Assembly (NCBI GenBank): GCA_001298545.1
Contig: LJCX01000010.1
Coordinates: 1 to 64,000, forward strand
Direction of reading: 5' to 3'
DNA length: 64,000 nucleotides
Source: Actinobacteria bacterium OV320
GTDB lineage: Bacteria; Actinomycetota; Actinomycetes; Streptomycetales; Streptomycetaceae
Positions 16,781 through 26,199 of this stretch are shown here, piece by piece. The first letter of the stretch is position 1, and each line of letters begins with the position of its first letter. Under the pieces are notes generated by a model, which saw only the letters and a list, made by a program, of their open reading frames with translations, ran no database searches and had not been told where the DNA came from. The position numbers were made by a program, and so were the translations under genes.

Positions 16781-17881
16781 TCATTCCGGGCCGTCGGTGC
16801 GCGTGCGCAGGGCCTGGCGGACGGACCACACCACGGCCACCAGCGGTACGGCGACCACGGCGCCGATCACCCCCGCCGCGACCGCTCCGCCGACGACCGC
16901 CAGCGCGACCACCACCGGGTGCAACCGGACGGCCCAGCTCATCACGATGGGGTGCAGGAGGTGGCCCTCGATCTGGCCGATGACCACGATCAGGGCCACG
17001 ACGACCAGGGCGATGACCGCTCCCTTCGACGCGAGTGCGACGACCGCCGCGATCGACAGGGCGATCGGCGAGCCGATCAGCGGAATGAACGCGGCCAGGA
17101 ACTCCAGCAGCGCCAACGGCACCGCAAGAGGCACCCCCAGAGCGAACAGCGCGATACCCACGAGGACCGCGTTGGTCGCGGCCACCAGCAGGATGCCGTG
17201 CGTGTATCCGGTGAAGGTCCGCCAGGCGGCCCGGCCCGCGACCGTGACCCGCCGCCGTGCCCCGTCGTGGAGCTGGTCGCACACCCACTGCCATTGCCGG
17301 TCCCCGGAGTACGTGAAGAAGACCGCGCAGAACACGGCCAGCGCGAGCACGGTCAGCACCTCGACCAGTCGGCTCGCGCCGCTGAGCGCCGTACTGATGA
17401 GGGTGGAACGGTGGCTCGACAGGAGCTTGCCGATCCGCGACTGGAGATCGTCGAACGCGTCCGGCGGAAGGCGGAAGGGCGGTTCCTCCAGCTGGTGTTC
17501 GATCCGGTCGATCCCCGTGACGAACTCCTTCTCCAGCCCACTTCGCTGATCCGCCGCGGTCTCACCCACCAGGGCCAGCGCGCCGAGGACGAGGACGATG
17601 CCGCCGATGAGCGCGGCGGCGACCGCCAGCGGCCGGGGCATGAAGCGCGCGAGGAGCCCGGCCACGGGGCGGAGTACGGCGGTGATGACGAGCCCCAGGA
17701 AGACGGCGACGGCGATCCGGTGAAACTGCCCGAGCACGGAGAAGGTGACGTGCACGACGACGCCGACGGCGATGATCCGCCACGCGTACGCGGCCGCGGT
17801 CCGCAGCAGACCCGGTACGTGCGGCTCCTCGCTGCTCGGACGTTCGAGCGGCAAGGCGGGCTGATCGGGGGGTGTGGGCAT
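16781..17881 (-). CDS. AI-2E (TqsA/PerM)-type membrane permease family protein
   Basis: A 366-residue protein with seven to eight spans. The family layout is present: two spans (AYAWRIIAVGVVVHV, FLGLVITAVLRP), then FMPRPLAVAAALIGGIVLVL, a long helical extracytoplasmic part (EKEFVTGIDRIEHQLEE ... IGKLLSS), then closely packed C-terminal helices with FIPLIGSPIALSIAAVVAL and HLLHPIVMSWAVRLHPVVV. Despite the name, members transport diverse substrates or ions. The start at 17881 is preferred; the upstream frame is proline/arginine-rich shadow. Confidence 0.82.
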   Translation of the reverse strand: MPTPPDQPALPLERPSSEEPHVPGLLRTAAAYAWRIIAVGVVVHVTFSVLGQFHRIAVAVFLGLVITAVLRPVAGLLARFMPRPLAVAAALIGGIVLVLGALALVGETAADQRSGLEKEFVTGIDRIEHQLEEPPFRLPPDAFDDLQSRIGKLLSSHRSTLISTALSGASRLVEVLTVLALAVFCAVFFTYSGDRQWQWVCDQLHDGARRRVTVAGRAAWRTFTGYTHGILLVAATNAVLVGIALFALGVPLAVPLALLEFLAAFIPLIGSPIALSIAAVVALASKGAVIALVVVALIVVIGQIEGHLLHPIVMSWAVRLHPVVVALAVVGGAVAAGVIGAVVAVPLVAVVWSVRQALRTRTDGPE

Positions 17882-18128
17882 CTCATGCCCGTACCACTCG
17901 CCGACCGCCGGGGAGCGGCGGAGCCCCGAAGTTCCCCCGAAGGCCGGTAAGGGCGGTCGCCTCTCATCGCGGCCGGGTCGCGGTGCTTTGCCGGACTGCC
18001 CCCTGGGCGAGGTCCTGCGCCGTGCCCACCGTGGCGCCCCCGGGCTCCTTCGCGCAACGCCGACGGCTCCCACCCCGAGGACAGGGTAGGAGCCGTTCGG
18101 ATGCCTTACCGTCTACGACGTCGGCGGT

Positions 18129-18407
18129 TCACGCGTGGCGGTGCGAACGCCGGTTGCCCGTGACGAGGCGGTAGAGGGCGAGCAGGATGAAGGAGCCCAC
18201 GATCGCGGCGATCCAGGTGGAGAGGTCGAAGAACCCGTCGATAGAGTCGACGCCGAAGATCTCCTTGCCGAGCCAGCCGCCGAGCAGACCGCCGGCTATG
18301 CCGATGAGCATGGTGATGATGATGCCGCCCGGGTCCTTGCCCGGCATCAAGGCCTTGGCGATGGCGCCGGCGAGCAGACCGATCACGATCCACGCGATGA
18401 TGCCCAT
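18129..18407 (-). CDS. GlsB/YeaQ/YmgE-family stress membrane protein
   Basis: A 92-residue, three-span protein of the transglycosylase-associated family: GIIAWIVIGLLAGAIAKALMPG, then GGIIITMLIGIAGGLLGGWLG and a last helix STWIAAIVGSFILLALYRLV, ending in a basic tail RRSHRHA. The GKDPGG turn between helices 1 and 2 is the family signature. GGAGAAACACC precedes the ATG. Streptomyces homologues are often stress-induced. About 270 bases with no gene separate it from the MHS transporter gene. Confidence 0.85.
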   Translation of the reverse strand: MGIIAWIVIGLLAGAIAKALMPGKDPGGIIITMLIGIAGGLLGGWLGKEIFGVDSIDGFFDLSTWIAAIVGSFILLALYRLVTGNRRSHRHA

Positions 18408-18680
18408 GGTGTTTCTCCGCTTCGTCGTGTAAAGGCAGTGTCAGTTTCTCGTGTGCACCAATTGCCTTCGAACAAACGTCTATGGCGAATACTTGGTGGG
18501 ACGAGGGGCGACGCGCGGCTTCGAAGCGGGGGAGGGCGGGGCGGGAGGCGCGGGGGCGGTGCGGGTGCCTGTGGTGGCGCATGGTCCGCGCGGCCGCCTC
18601 CTCGATCCGGCCGACGGGCCGTCAAGGCCCCGCCGGCCGGCGCCGGGTGTCCCGGGCGAGCGGTTCGGAGGTCGGCAGCC

Positions 18681-20057
18681 CTACAGCGAGGGTGCCGAGC
18701 CCGGTAGCGGGCGCCCCGCGGACTCGGCCATGAACCACACCGCCACACCGCCGATCACGGCCGCGGCCATCATGTAGTACGCGGGCATCATCATGTTCCC
18801 GGTCGCCCCGATCAGGGCCGTCACCACCAGCGGGGTGGTGCCGCCGAAGAGCGACACGGAGACGTTGAAGCCGATCGACAGCGATCCGTAGCGGACCTTC
18901 GTCGGGAACAGCGCCGGCAGGGCGGCCGGCATCGCCGCCGTGAAGCAGACCAGCAGCAGGCCGAGCGCGCCCATGCCGAGCGCGACCGCGAACAGGCTGC
19001 CCTGGCGGATCAGCAGCAGGGCGGGGACGGACAGCAACAGGAAGCCCGCACAGCCCGCGGCGATCACCGGTCGGCGGCCCACACGGTCCGTCAGGGCTCC
19101 CGCGAAGGGCTGGACGATCATCATCACGGCCATCACGCCGAGTACGACGAGCAGGCCGTGCGTCTCGTCGTAGTGGAGCTCACCGGTCAGATAACTCGGC
19201 ATGTACGACAGCAGCATGTAGTCGGTGACGTTGAAGACCAGCACCAGGCCGACACAGAGCAGCAGCGCCCGCCACTGGCCCGTGATCATCCGGCGCAGCG
19301 GCACCTTCGTGCGGCTCGACTCGGCCTTCTCGATCTCGGCCGCGAACGCCGGGGTCTCCTCCAGCCGCATCCGCAGATAGAGGCCGACGATGCCCATCGG
19401 GCCCGCGATCAGGAACGGGATCCGCCAGCCCCAGCTCAGCAGGTCCTCCGTGGACAGCAGAGCGGTCATCACCGTGACCAGGCCGGCGCCGCCGATGTAC
19501 CCGGCGAGCGTGCCGAACTCGAGCCAGCTGCCGAGGAAGCCGCGCCGCTTGTCGGGCGCGTACTCGGCGATGAAGGTGGAGGCGCCCGCGTACTCGCCGC
19601 CGGTGGAGAAACCCTGCACCAGGCGGGCTGCCAGCAGGAGCACCGGGGCTCCGACGCCGATCGACGCGTACGACGGGATGAGGCCGATGGCGAAGGTGCC
19701 CGCGGCCATCATGATCATGGTCAGGGCCAGCACCTTCTGACGGCCGACGCGGTCGCCGAGCGGCCCGAAGACCATGCCGCCGATCGGTCGCACGAGGAAG
19801 GCGGCGGCAAAGGCGCCGAAGGTGGAGAGCAGCTGGGTGGTCGGGTTCCCGGACGGGAAGAAGACCTTGCCCAGGGTGACCGCGATGTAGCTGTAGACGC
19901 CGAAGTCGAACCATTCCATCGCGTTGCCCAGCGCGGCGGCCCGCACCGCGCGTTTCACCAGTGCGGGGTCCGTGACGGTGGCGTTCTTCGGGGCGATGGC
20001 GTTCTTCGGGACGGTCGGGACGGATGTCGGGGGAGAGGCGACTGTGGCACTCGGCAA
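18681..20057 (-). CDS. MFS transporter, MHS/ProP family (paralogue of 9960-11492)
   Basis: A 12-helix symporter of about 458 residues with AALGNAMEWFDFGVYSYIAV, RPIGGMVFGPLGDRVGRQKVL and QGFSTGGEYAGASTFIAEYAPD. Blocks of near identity with the transporter seven kilobases away make them paralogues or the result of duplication. The N-terminal 35 residues contain a short repeat (VPKNAIAPKNATV). The first codon of the frame is TTG with a weak ribosome site, so the exact start is uncertain. Substrate unknown. Confidence 0.85.
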   Translation of the reverse strand: MPSATVASPPTSVPTVPKNAIAPKNATVTDPALVKRAVRAAALGNAMEWFDFGVYSYIAVTLGKVFFPSGNPTTQLLSTFGAFAAAFLVRPIGGMVFGPLGDRVGRQKVLALTMIMMAAGTFAIGLIPSYASIGVGAPVLLLAARLVQGFSTGGEYAGASTFIAEYAPDKRRGFLGSWLEFGTLAGYIGGAGLVTVMTALLSTEDLLSWGWRIPFLIAGPMGIVGLYLRMRLEETPAFAAEIEKAESSRTKVPLRRMITGQWRALLLCVGLVLVFNVTDYMLLSYMPSYLTGELHYDETHGLLVVLGVMAVMMIVQPFAGALTDRVGRRPVIAAGCAGFLLLSVPALLLIRQGSLFAVALGMGALGLLLVCFTAAMPAALPALFPTKVRYGSLSIGFNVSVSLFGGTTPLVVTALIGATGNMMMPAYYMMAAAVIGGVAVWFMAESAGRPLPGSAPSL

Positions 20058-20378
20058 AGCTTCGCTCGCCTACTTTCGTCGGGGGCAGGGACGGGTCTGC
20101 TCGACGGCGCCGGCGGCAGGCCAAAGAGCGACGATAGGCGGACATGTCCCCCTCACGGGCTGTGCGCACTTCGCTGCATACTGCATGTAAATGCGGTGTG
20201 GGCAGGCCCGCAGTGCCGCTCCGGAGGGCACTTCACGGGATCATGTTGTGACCCATCTCGCGTCCCGCGAAGGCAACCGGACCTCGGGACCGGGCCGAGC
20301 CCGCTCGGGGCCGTGGCCGGTCCCGGACACGGACTCGGACTCGGACACCGCAGGCGGCCTGTTCCGTACCCTGGCGGC
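20058..20378. other. Intergenic region between divergent MHS transporter and sirtuin genes
   Basis: About 320 bases without a credible gene. An AT-richer patch TGCATACTGCATGTAAATGC around 20178-20197 contains overlapping GCAT/ATGC half-sites and is the best candidate for a promoter or operator of the divergent transporter. Closer to the sirtuin gene there is a short imperfect run of GGACTCGGACTC. Confidence 0.4.
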
Positions 20379-21281
20379 ATGCGCATGCGCCCCACTCTGA
20401 GCTGGACCCCCGCCGAGGACCTGCCGCCGGGCACGACCGATCCGGAGCAGGTCGTCGACGCGCTGAGCGCCGGCGGCGTGCTGGTGCTCAGCGGGGCGGG
20501 CATCTCCACGGAGTCGGGCATCCCCGACTACCGGGGCGAGGGCGGGAGCCTGAGCCGGCACACCCCGATGACCTACCAGGACTTCACCTCCGATCCCCGG
20601 GCCCGGCGCCGGTACTGGGCGCGCAGCCACCTCGGATGGCGCACCTTCGGGCGCGCCCGCCCCAACGCCGGGCACCGGGCGGTGGCCGCGTTCGCGCGGC
20701 GCGGTCTGCTCGCGGGCCTGATCACCCAGAACGTCGACGGCCTGCACCAGGCCGCCGGCAGCGAGGACGTGGTGGAACTCCACGGGAGCCTGGGCCGGGT
20801 CGTCTGCCTGTCCTGCGGTGCCTTCAGCCCGCGTCGCGAGCTCGCCCGGCGGCTGGCGGAGGTCAATGCGGACTTCGAGCCCGTGGCGGCGGCGATCAAT
20901 CCGGACGGTGACGCCGACCTCACCGAGGAACAGGTCGGGGACTTCCGGGTGGTGCCCTGCGCGGTCTGCGGCGGCATTCTCAAACCGGACGTGGTGTTCT
21001 TCGGCGAAACCGTTCCGCCGCCCCGCGTGGAGCACTGCCGCACGCTGGTCCGTGAGGCGACCTCACTGCTGGTGCTGGGCTCCTCGCTGACGGTGATGTC
21101 CGGACTTCGGTTCGTCCGCCAGGCGGGCCAGGCCGGGAAGCCGGTGCTGATCGTCAACCGGGACCCGACCCGGGGCGACCGGCACGCCCTCGCCCGGGTC
21201 GCGCTCCCCCTGGGAACGACCCTGACCACCGTGGCCGGCCGGCTGGGCATCCTGCTCGACGACCAGGCGGCGCCCGCGTGA
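20379..21281 (+). CDS. NAD-dependent protein deacylase, Sir2 family
   Basis: A 300-residue sirtuin. The NAD pocket is VLSGAGISTESGIPDYRG, the adenine/ribose site LITQNVDGLHQAAG, the catalytic His sits in VELHGSLG, and zinc is held by CLSCG and CAVCGG, with a longer insert between the pairs than in bacterial CobB. GSSLTVMSGLRF and IVNRDPTRGD complete the Rossmann half. It removes acyl groups from lysines such as those on acetyl-CoA synthetase. The start at 20379 is chosen from the family N-terminus; the frame extends far upstream without protein-like sequence. Confidence 0.92.
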   Translation: MRMRPTLSWTPAEDLPPGTTDPEQVVDALSAGGVLVLSGAGISTESGIPDYRGEGGSLSRHTPMTYQDFTSDPRARRRYWARSHLGWRTFGRARPNAGHRAVAAFARRGLLAGLITQNVDGLHQAAGSEDVVELHGSLGRVVCLSCGAFSPRRELARRLAEVNADFEPVAAAINPDGDADLTEEQVGDFRVVPCAVCGGILKPDVVFFGETVPPPRVEHCRTLVREATSLLVLGSSLTVMSGLRFVRQAGQAGKPVLIVNRDPTRGDRHALARVALPLGTTLTTVAGRLGILLDDQAAPA

Positions 21282-21311
21282 GACCGTGACGGCGAGCTTG
21301 GCGGATCTGCG

Positions 21312-22553
21312 TCACCCGCCGAGGTCGCGCAGCACCTCCCTGGCAGCGCGCGCACCCGAGGCCATCGCCCCTTGGACCGAGCCCGTGGCCCGGTGGTCAC
21401 CGCACACGTATCTGCGCCGGGCCACCCGGGTCGTGCGGCTGAGTTCCTGAGGGGGCGCCATCGCGGGCAACGCGTCGGGCACCGTACGGACGGTCAGCAG
21501 CTCCCAGCGGTCGGCATCGGTGTCGTAGACCTCGCTCAGCGCCGCGCGCAGCGCGCGTTCCCGGCCTTCGGCGTCCGCGCCGAGCACCGAGGTGGCCACG
21601 AGCGCCCGGCCGGGGGGCGCGTAGGAGGCGGCCACGTTGCTCAGCACGCACGTGTTGAGGAAGCGGCGCCGGGTGTCCACCAGCAAAGCGGGTTCGTTCA
21701 GCGGCGGGTCAGGCATGACGTGGTAGTAGGTCGTCACCACGCGGTACGCGGGCACGGTGACGTCGGGCAGCAGGGTGCCGGCCGGTCCCGGGCCCGTGGC
21801 CACCACCACGGCGCGCGCCGGGACGAGTTCGCGGGTGGCGGTCTCCACGCCGTCGTCCGTCAGACGCTCGACCGGCGTCGCCAGTCGCACGGTGCCCTGC
21901 GGCAGCGACGCAGCCAGGGCGAGAGGTACGGCGCCGATGCCTGCGGCGGGCAGGCTCAGGGTGCCGCGCAGCATGCTGCGCCACACGAGATGGAAGACCC
22001 GGGCGGACGTCTCCAGCCGGTCCTCCAGGAACACCCCGGACAGGAAGGGCAGGAAGAAGCGCTCGACGAACGCGTCGGTGAAGCCCGCGTCGGCAAGAGC
22101 CTTGCGTGTGCTGCGATCCGGCCGCCGCTTCAGCCGCTGCGGCGGGGCCACCGCGTCCGAGGCCGAGAGGGCGCCCAGCGCCGCCAGGTCGCGCGGTCCC
22201 GCGAGGCGCCCCGACAGGAGGTCGACGAGCGTGGACGGATGAGCGCGGGGGTCGGTCAGGCGGCGCCTGCCCGCGTCGGTGTGGATGAGGACGCCCCGGT
22301 CGAAGGGCCGCAGGTCCAGCCCGTCCCCTGCCAGGCGTCGCCGGACCTGTGGGTAGGACGGGTTGAAGACCTGGAAGCCACGGTCGATCACGAAGCCGTG
22401 CACACGGTCGGAGCGCATCCGGCCACCGACCCCGTCGGAGGCCTCCAGGATCCGCACGCCGACGCCGGCGGCCAGCAGGTCCTGAGCACAGGCGAGGCCG
22501 GCGACGCCTGCTCCGATCACCACGACGTCCGACGATCCTTCGGTTGCGGTCAC
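21312..22553 (-). CDS. FAD-dependent amine-oxidase-like oxidoreductase
   Basis: A 413-residue flavoprotein. The dinucleotide fold VVVIGAGVAGLACAQDLLAAG begins near residue 10, followed by the GG-doublet-type motif EASDGVGGRMRSDRVHGF and, at the C-terminus, RYVCGDHRATGSVQGAMASGARAA, the second FAD contact of the phytoene-desaturase/amine-oxidase family. FVERFFLPFLSGVFL is typical of actinobacterial members of unknown substrate. The GTG at 22553 is preferred because GGAGGGAG lies five bases upstream; an ATG 22 codons earlier has no ribosome site. It converges on the sirtuin gene with 30 bases between stops. Confidence 0.85.
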   Translation of the reverse strand: MTATEGSSDVVVIGAGVAGLACAQDLLAAGVGVRILEASDGVGGRMRSDRVHGFVIDRGFQVFNPSYPQVRRRLAGDGLDLRPFDRGVLIHTDAGRRRLTDPRAHPSTLVDLLSGRLAGPRDLAALGALSASDAVAPPQRLKRRPDRSTRKALADAGFTDAFVERFFLPFLSGVFLEDRLETSARVFHLVWRSMLRGTLSLPAAGIGAVPLALAASLPQGTVRLATPVERLTDDGVETATRELVPARAVVVATGPGPAGTLLPDVTVPAYRVVTTYYHVMPDPPLNEPALLVDTRRRFLNTCVLSNVAASYAPPGRALVATSVLGADAEGRERALRAALSEVYDTDADRWELLTVRTVPDALPAMAPPQELSRTTRVARRRYVCGDHRATGSVQGAMASGARAAREVLRDLGG

Positions 22554-22752
22554 GTTGTCTCCCTCCGTCACCGGGTCGCCCACGGGCACGAACGCACCAG
22601 TGCCGGTATGCGGATTCATGCCGTCCACTCCACTGCACTTCGCTCCCGACCGGGGGAGCGGATGCAGCCCGGCTCCGCTCCCCGGAGTCGTGGCAGGTGG
22701 CGGAGCCGGGTTCGCCACCGGCCGGAGCGTCAGGTCAGCCACGGCCGTCGCG

Positions 22753-23205
22753 TCAGGTCAGCCACCGGCCGTCGCGCATCAGCTCGCGGTCGGACAACTC
22801 GTCCTCCTCGCGCCAGGCCTGGATCCGGCGCGGGACGATCCGGAACCAGCGATACGACGTGGCCGGCACACGCGGATCGAAACCGGCGCGTTCGGCGAAC
22901 CGGTCGCCCCGCTCCCGCGGCAGCCCGTCGAGTTCGAGGACTTCGACCTCGCCGTCGATCATGGTGACGTCGCGGGTGCGGCCGAGGGCCAGCCGAACGA
23001 CACGGGTCGTGGCCAGGTTCCGGCCGGTGGGGCTGTTCGTCGGGGTGGCCAGCAACAGCGCCTCCCCGTCCCAGTCGAAGGACAGCGGTACGAGGTGCGG
23101 CGCGCCGTCCGCCGAGGCACTGGCCACCCAGACATCGACGTCATGGGCGAGCCGGTGTTCGGTGTCGTGACGACGCTGAGCGTGGGAGCGGGGTTCGGCG
23201 TCCAT
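22753..23205 (-). CDS. Small pyridoxamine 5'-phosphate oxidase-fold protein
   Basis: A 150-residue single-domain split-barrel protein: DVDVWVASASADGAPHLVPLSFDWDG, LLLATPTNSPTGRNLATTRVVRLALG and DVTMIDGEVEVLEL, ending RWFRIVPRRIQAWREEDEL. This is the minimal FMN- or F420-binding PPOX fold, shorter than the protein at 1035. It is divergent from the LuxR/NB-ARC gene. Its upstream region contains one copy of the 80-base element also found upstream of the gene at 26200, suggesting common control. Confidence 0.8.
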   Translation of the reverse strand: MDAEPRSHAQRRHDTEHRLAHDVDVWVASASADGAPHLVPLSFDWDGEALLLATPTNSPTGRNLATTRVVRLALGRTRDVTMIDGEVEVLELDGLPRERGDRFAERAGFDPRVPATSYRWFRIVPRRIQAWREEDELSDRELMRDGRWLT

Positions 23206-23279
23206 CGGTCCTCCGGAAGTCCGTCGTGGTCACGATCGGCAGAAGTCCGGTCGTGGGTCACGATCGACCCGGGAAGCCC

Positions 23280-23360
23280 GCCGGGCCGATCGCCGTGGTC
23301 ACACACTCCCCCGGCCCCGGTGCGGGGCGCCTCCGTGCCCACCACGGAATCCGCCACGGA
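23280..23360 (-). promoter_or_regulatory. Intergenic repeat element, copy A
   Basis: An 81-base stretch about four-fifths identical (hand alignment) to 26702-26781. Shared exact blocks include GTGGTCACA, GCGCCTCCGTGC and ACCACGGAA. Both copies lie upstream of a minus-strand gene, in the same orientation relative to it. Copy A also lies immediately before the LuxR/NB-ARC start. Candidate shared promoter or operator. Confidence 0.65.
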
Positions 23361-23378
23361 CGAACGGATAATGAGGCG

Positions 23379-26171
23379 GTGATCGGTTCAGAGATATCCG
23401 CCCGGGAAGCCCAGGTGCTCGCACTGCTGGGGGAGCACCTCAGCAACGCGGAGATCGCCGCGCGGTTGGTCATCTCCGTACGCACCGTCGAGTCGCATGT
23501 GTCCTCGCTGTTGCGCAAGCTCCAACTGCCGGACCGGCGGGCGCTCGCCCGGCACGCGGCCGATTCCGCCCCTACCGAGCCGTCGCGCCCGGCACCCGCG
23601 TTGCCGGCACCCCTGACGGCGTTCGTCGGCCGGGTGGCGGAGCGCGGGCGGTTGGCGGAGGCGGTGACAGCGCACCGACTGGTGACCGTGGTCGGCCCGG
23701 GCGGGGTGGGCAAGACACGCCTCGCGCTGGCGGTGGCGGCGGACGTGGCCGACGACTTCCCCGACGGGGTGTGGTTCGTCGACCTGGTCCCGGTCACCGA
23801 ACCGGGTCGGGTGGGCGCGGCCGTCGCGACGGCCGTGGGGGTGGGCGAGCAACCGGGGCGCGGCATCGACGACGCGGTGCTCGCCGCGCTGACGGACCGT
23901 CGGACGCTGCTGGTGCTGGACAACTGCGAGCGGGTGAGCGACGCGGTGGCGCCGTTCCTGGAGCGGCTGTTGGCGGCCTGTCCGCGGTTGCGGGTGCTCG
24001 TGACCAGCCGGGCCAGGCTGATGGTGCCGTTCGAGCGGGTCTTCCAGGTCCCGCCGCTGTCGCGGGCGGGCGGTGACCGGTCGGAGGCGGTGGCCCTGTT
24101 CATGGACCGCGCGTCGGCGGTCGGCCAGCCGCCTGGCCCGGCATCGAACGAGGAGGTCGTGACCATCTGCGAACGGCTCGGCGGCATGGCGCTGGCGATC
24201 GAGCTGGCGGCGGCGCGGTGGTCCACCCTCGGACTGGACGGTCTCACGGCGGGCCTCTCCGATCAGCTGCGGATCCTCACCGGCGGACCCCGCGCCGACG
24301 ACCGGCACCGGTCGGTGCGGGCGGTGCTGGACTGGAGCTATGACCTGCTGGAGCCGCGGAGCCAGGCATTGCTGCGCCGGGTGTCGGTGTTCGTGGCGCC
24401 GTTCACCGCCGAGGCGGCCGCCGAGGTCGCCGGGTTCGCTCCGCTGGATCCGGCCGCGGTCGTCGACGGGCTCGGCAGACTCGCCGAGCAGAGCCTCCTG
24501 GCCGTGACCTCGTCGGCCACCGGCACCCGGTACCACGCGCTGGAGACCATCCGCCAGTACGGGACGGAGCGGCTCACCGACGCCGACGAGCTTGTCCAGG
24601 TCCGATCACGCCACCTGGACTGGTGCTCGACCGGCGCGCGTGTCCTCCTCGCAGCGTCGGGCGCGGACTGGCGCGCCCGGTTCGAGGCCGTGGCGGACGA
24701 CCTCCGGGCCGCCCTCACCTGGGCGGCCGACCGGCCGGATCGGCGCGTGGACGCGCATCGCCTCGCCCTGTCCCTGGCCGAGCTGGCCTTCTTCCGCAAC
24801 CTGCTCGGCGAGTCCCAGCAGCGGTACGAGCAGGCGGCCGGGCTCTCCGACGACGCCGACGGGGCCGCGGCACTGCGGCAGGCCGCCGCGGTGGCCGGGT
24901 GCCGAAGGCTCGGTGACGACATGTTCCGGCTGCACCGCGCCGCGGGAGACGCAGCGCGCCGGGCCGGGAACACCGCCGGTGCGGGCCGCGACCTGGCGGC
25001 CGCAGCCACCAACGCGTACCGCTTCTCCAGTACGTTCACGCAGGTTCCCGCCAGGGCAGAGGTGACCGCCCTGCTCGCGGCGGCGCAGGAGCTGGCCGGC
25101 GATGCCCCGGCCGCCCAGGCCGCTGTCGCGCTGGCCGAGGCGGCGGTGGTCGCGGACGCGTTCGGGGCCGTCCAGGGCGACCTGGACAACACCGTGGAGG
25201 AGACCCTCGTACGCGCCGAGCGCGCTGTCGACCTCGCCCGGCGCACGGGCGACCCGGTGGCGGAGTCGGCCGCCCTCGACGCGCTCTCAGGGGCCCGGAG
25301 CTGGACCGGTGAGGCCTTCGCCGCCGCCGCTGCCGCCCGGCGCCGGATCGACCTCCTGGACTCGGCGCCGCGTACCCCGGCCGGTGCGCACGAGCTCATG
25401 GACGCCCTCGCGATGGCCGCCGGAACCGCCGTCGGCGTGGGCCGGCTGCCGGAAGCCCGCCGGTGGGGCGGACAGCTCGCCGACCACCCACTGCTGGCCG
25501 AGGTGGGGCACCACGCCACGTCCTGGCTGCTGGTCACGGACGCGTTCGCCGGCCAGGCCGACCAGGTGCTCACCAACAGCGCGCGGTTCCTCGACGCGTG
25601 GGAGCGGAGCGGCCGTCAGCGGTCGTTCTCGCTCGGCCCCGCCGCCGCTTCGGTCGCCATGGTGCACGGCCTGCGCGGCGACCACGACGGCCGGGACACC
25701 TGGCGGGCGATCGTCGACCGGGCGGGCAACGCACCGGAGCACCGCCACGGCTACGGTGCGGTCTTCGACGCCATGGTGCTGCTCCACCACGGGGACGCGG
25801 AAGCGGCGGCGCGGCGGGTCGACCCGGAGCCGGCACAGGTGTGGAAGTGGGTGTCCTGGGTCTGGCTCCACTGGTACGTGGCGCTCCGGGCGGAGGCCGC
25901 GGTGCTCGCCGGGCACCCGGAAGCCCGCGCCCGGATCGACGCCGCCCGCACGGTGGTCACCGGCAATCCGATCGCCACCGCCCAGGTGGACCGCGCGCAG
26001 GCCCTGCTCGACGGCGACCCGGCGCGGCAACTCGCCGCCGCCGCTGCCTTCGACGCGGCCGGCTGCCCCTACCAGTCGGCGCGCACCCTGCTGCTCGCCG
26101 GGGGCGAGCATGCCGCCGTCGGTACGGCCGTGCTGGCCGACCTCGGACTCGCACCCGTGCCGGTCCGGTAG
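23379..26171 (+). CDS. LuxR-type HTH / NB-ARC ATPase regulator with TPR-like C-terminus
   Basis: A 930-residue STAND-type regulator with the DNA-binding domain at the N-terminus instead of the usual C-terminus. Residues 5-58 are a LuxR helix-turn-helix (ISAREAQVLALLGEHLSNAE ... RTVESHVSSLLRKLQL). The NB-ARC module follows: Walker A VVGPGGVGKTR (about 104-114), Walker B RTLLVLDNCE (about 175-184), sensor VTSRARL and the GLP-like motif LGGMALAIELAAAR. A winged helix (LDWSYDLLEP) links to a long alanine-rich helical repeat region likely to sense a ligand or partner. The GTG at 23379 begins exactly at the HTH; the upstream frame overlaps the repeat element. Direct targets are unknown, but the flanking element copies are good candidates. 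Confidence 0.88.
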   Translation: MIGSEISAREAQVLALLGEHLSNAEIAARLVISVRTVESHVSSLLRKLQLPDRRALARHAADSAPTEPSRPAPALPAPLTAFVGRVAERGRLAEAVTAHRLVTVVGPGGVGKTRLALAVAADVADDFPDGVWFVDLVPVTEPGRVGAAVATAVGVGEQPGRGIDDAVLAALTDRRTLLVLDNCERVSDAVAPFLERLLAACPRLRVLVTSRARLMVPFERVFQVPPLSRAGGDRSEAVALFMDRASAVGQPPGPASNEEVVTICERLGGMALAIELAAARWSTLGLDGLTAGLSDQLRILTGGPRADDRHRSVRAVLDWSYDLLEPRSQALLRRVSVFVAPFTAEAAAEVAGFAPLDPAAVVDGLGRLAEQSLLAVTSSATGTRYHALETIRQYGTERLTDADELVQVRSRHLDWCSTGARVLLAASGADWRARFEAVADDLRAALTWAADRPDRRVDAHRLALSLAELAFFRNLLGESQQRYEQAAGLSDDADGAAALRQAAAVAGCRRLGDDMFRLHRAAGDAARRAGNTAGAGRDLAAAATNAYRFSSTFTQVPARAEVTALLAAAQELAGDAPAAQAAVALAEAAVVADAFGAVQGDLDNTVEETLVRAERAVDLARRTGDPVAESAALDALSGARSWTGEAFAAAAAARRRIDLLDSAPRTPAGAHELMDALAMAAGTAVGVGRLPEARRWGGQLADHPLLAEVGHHATSWLLVTDAFAGQADQVLTNSARFLDAWERSGRQRSFSLGPAAASVAMVHGLRGDHDGRDTWRAIVDRAGNAPEHRHGYGAVFDAMVLLHHGDAEAAARRVDPEPAQVWKWVSWVWLHWYVALRAEAAVLAGHPEARARIDAARTVVTGNPIATAQVDRAQALLDGDPARQLAAAAAFDAAGCPYQSARTLLLAGGEHAAVGTAVLADLGLAPVPVR

Positions 26172-26199
26172 CCGATCGCCCCGCGCGGCCGGCGCGCCG

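Noticed and set aside
19158..20378. In-frame upstream extension of the sirtuin
   Set aside because: The frame is open but the translation is antisense to the MHS transporter; the sirtuin fold starts at 20379.
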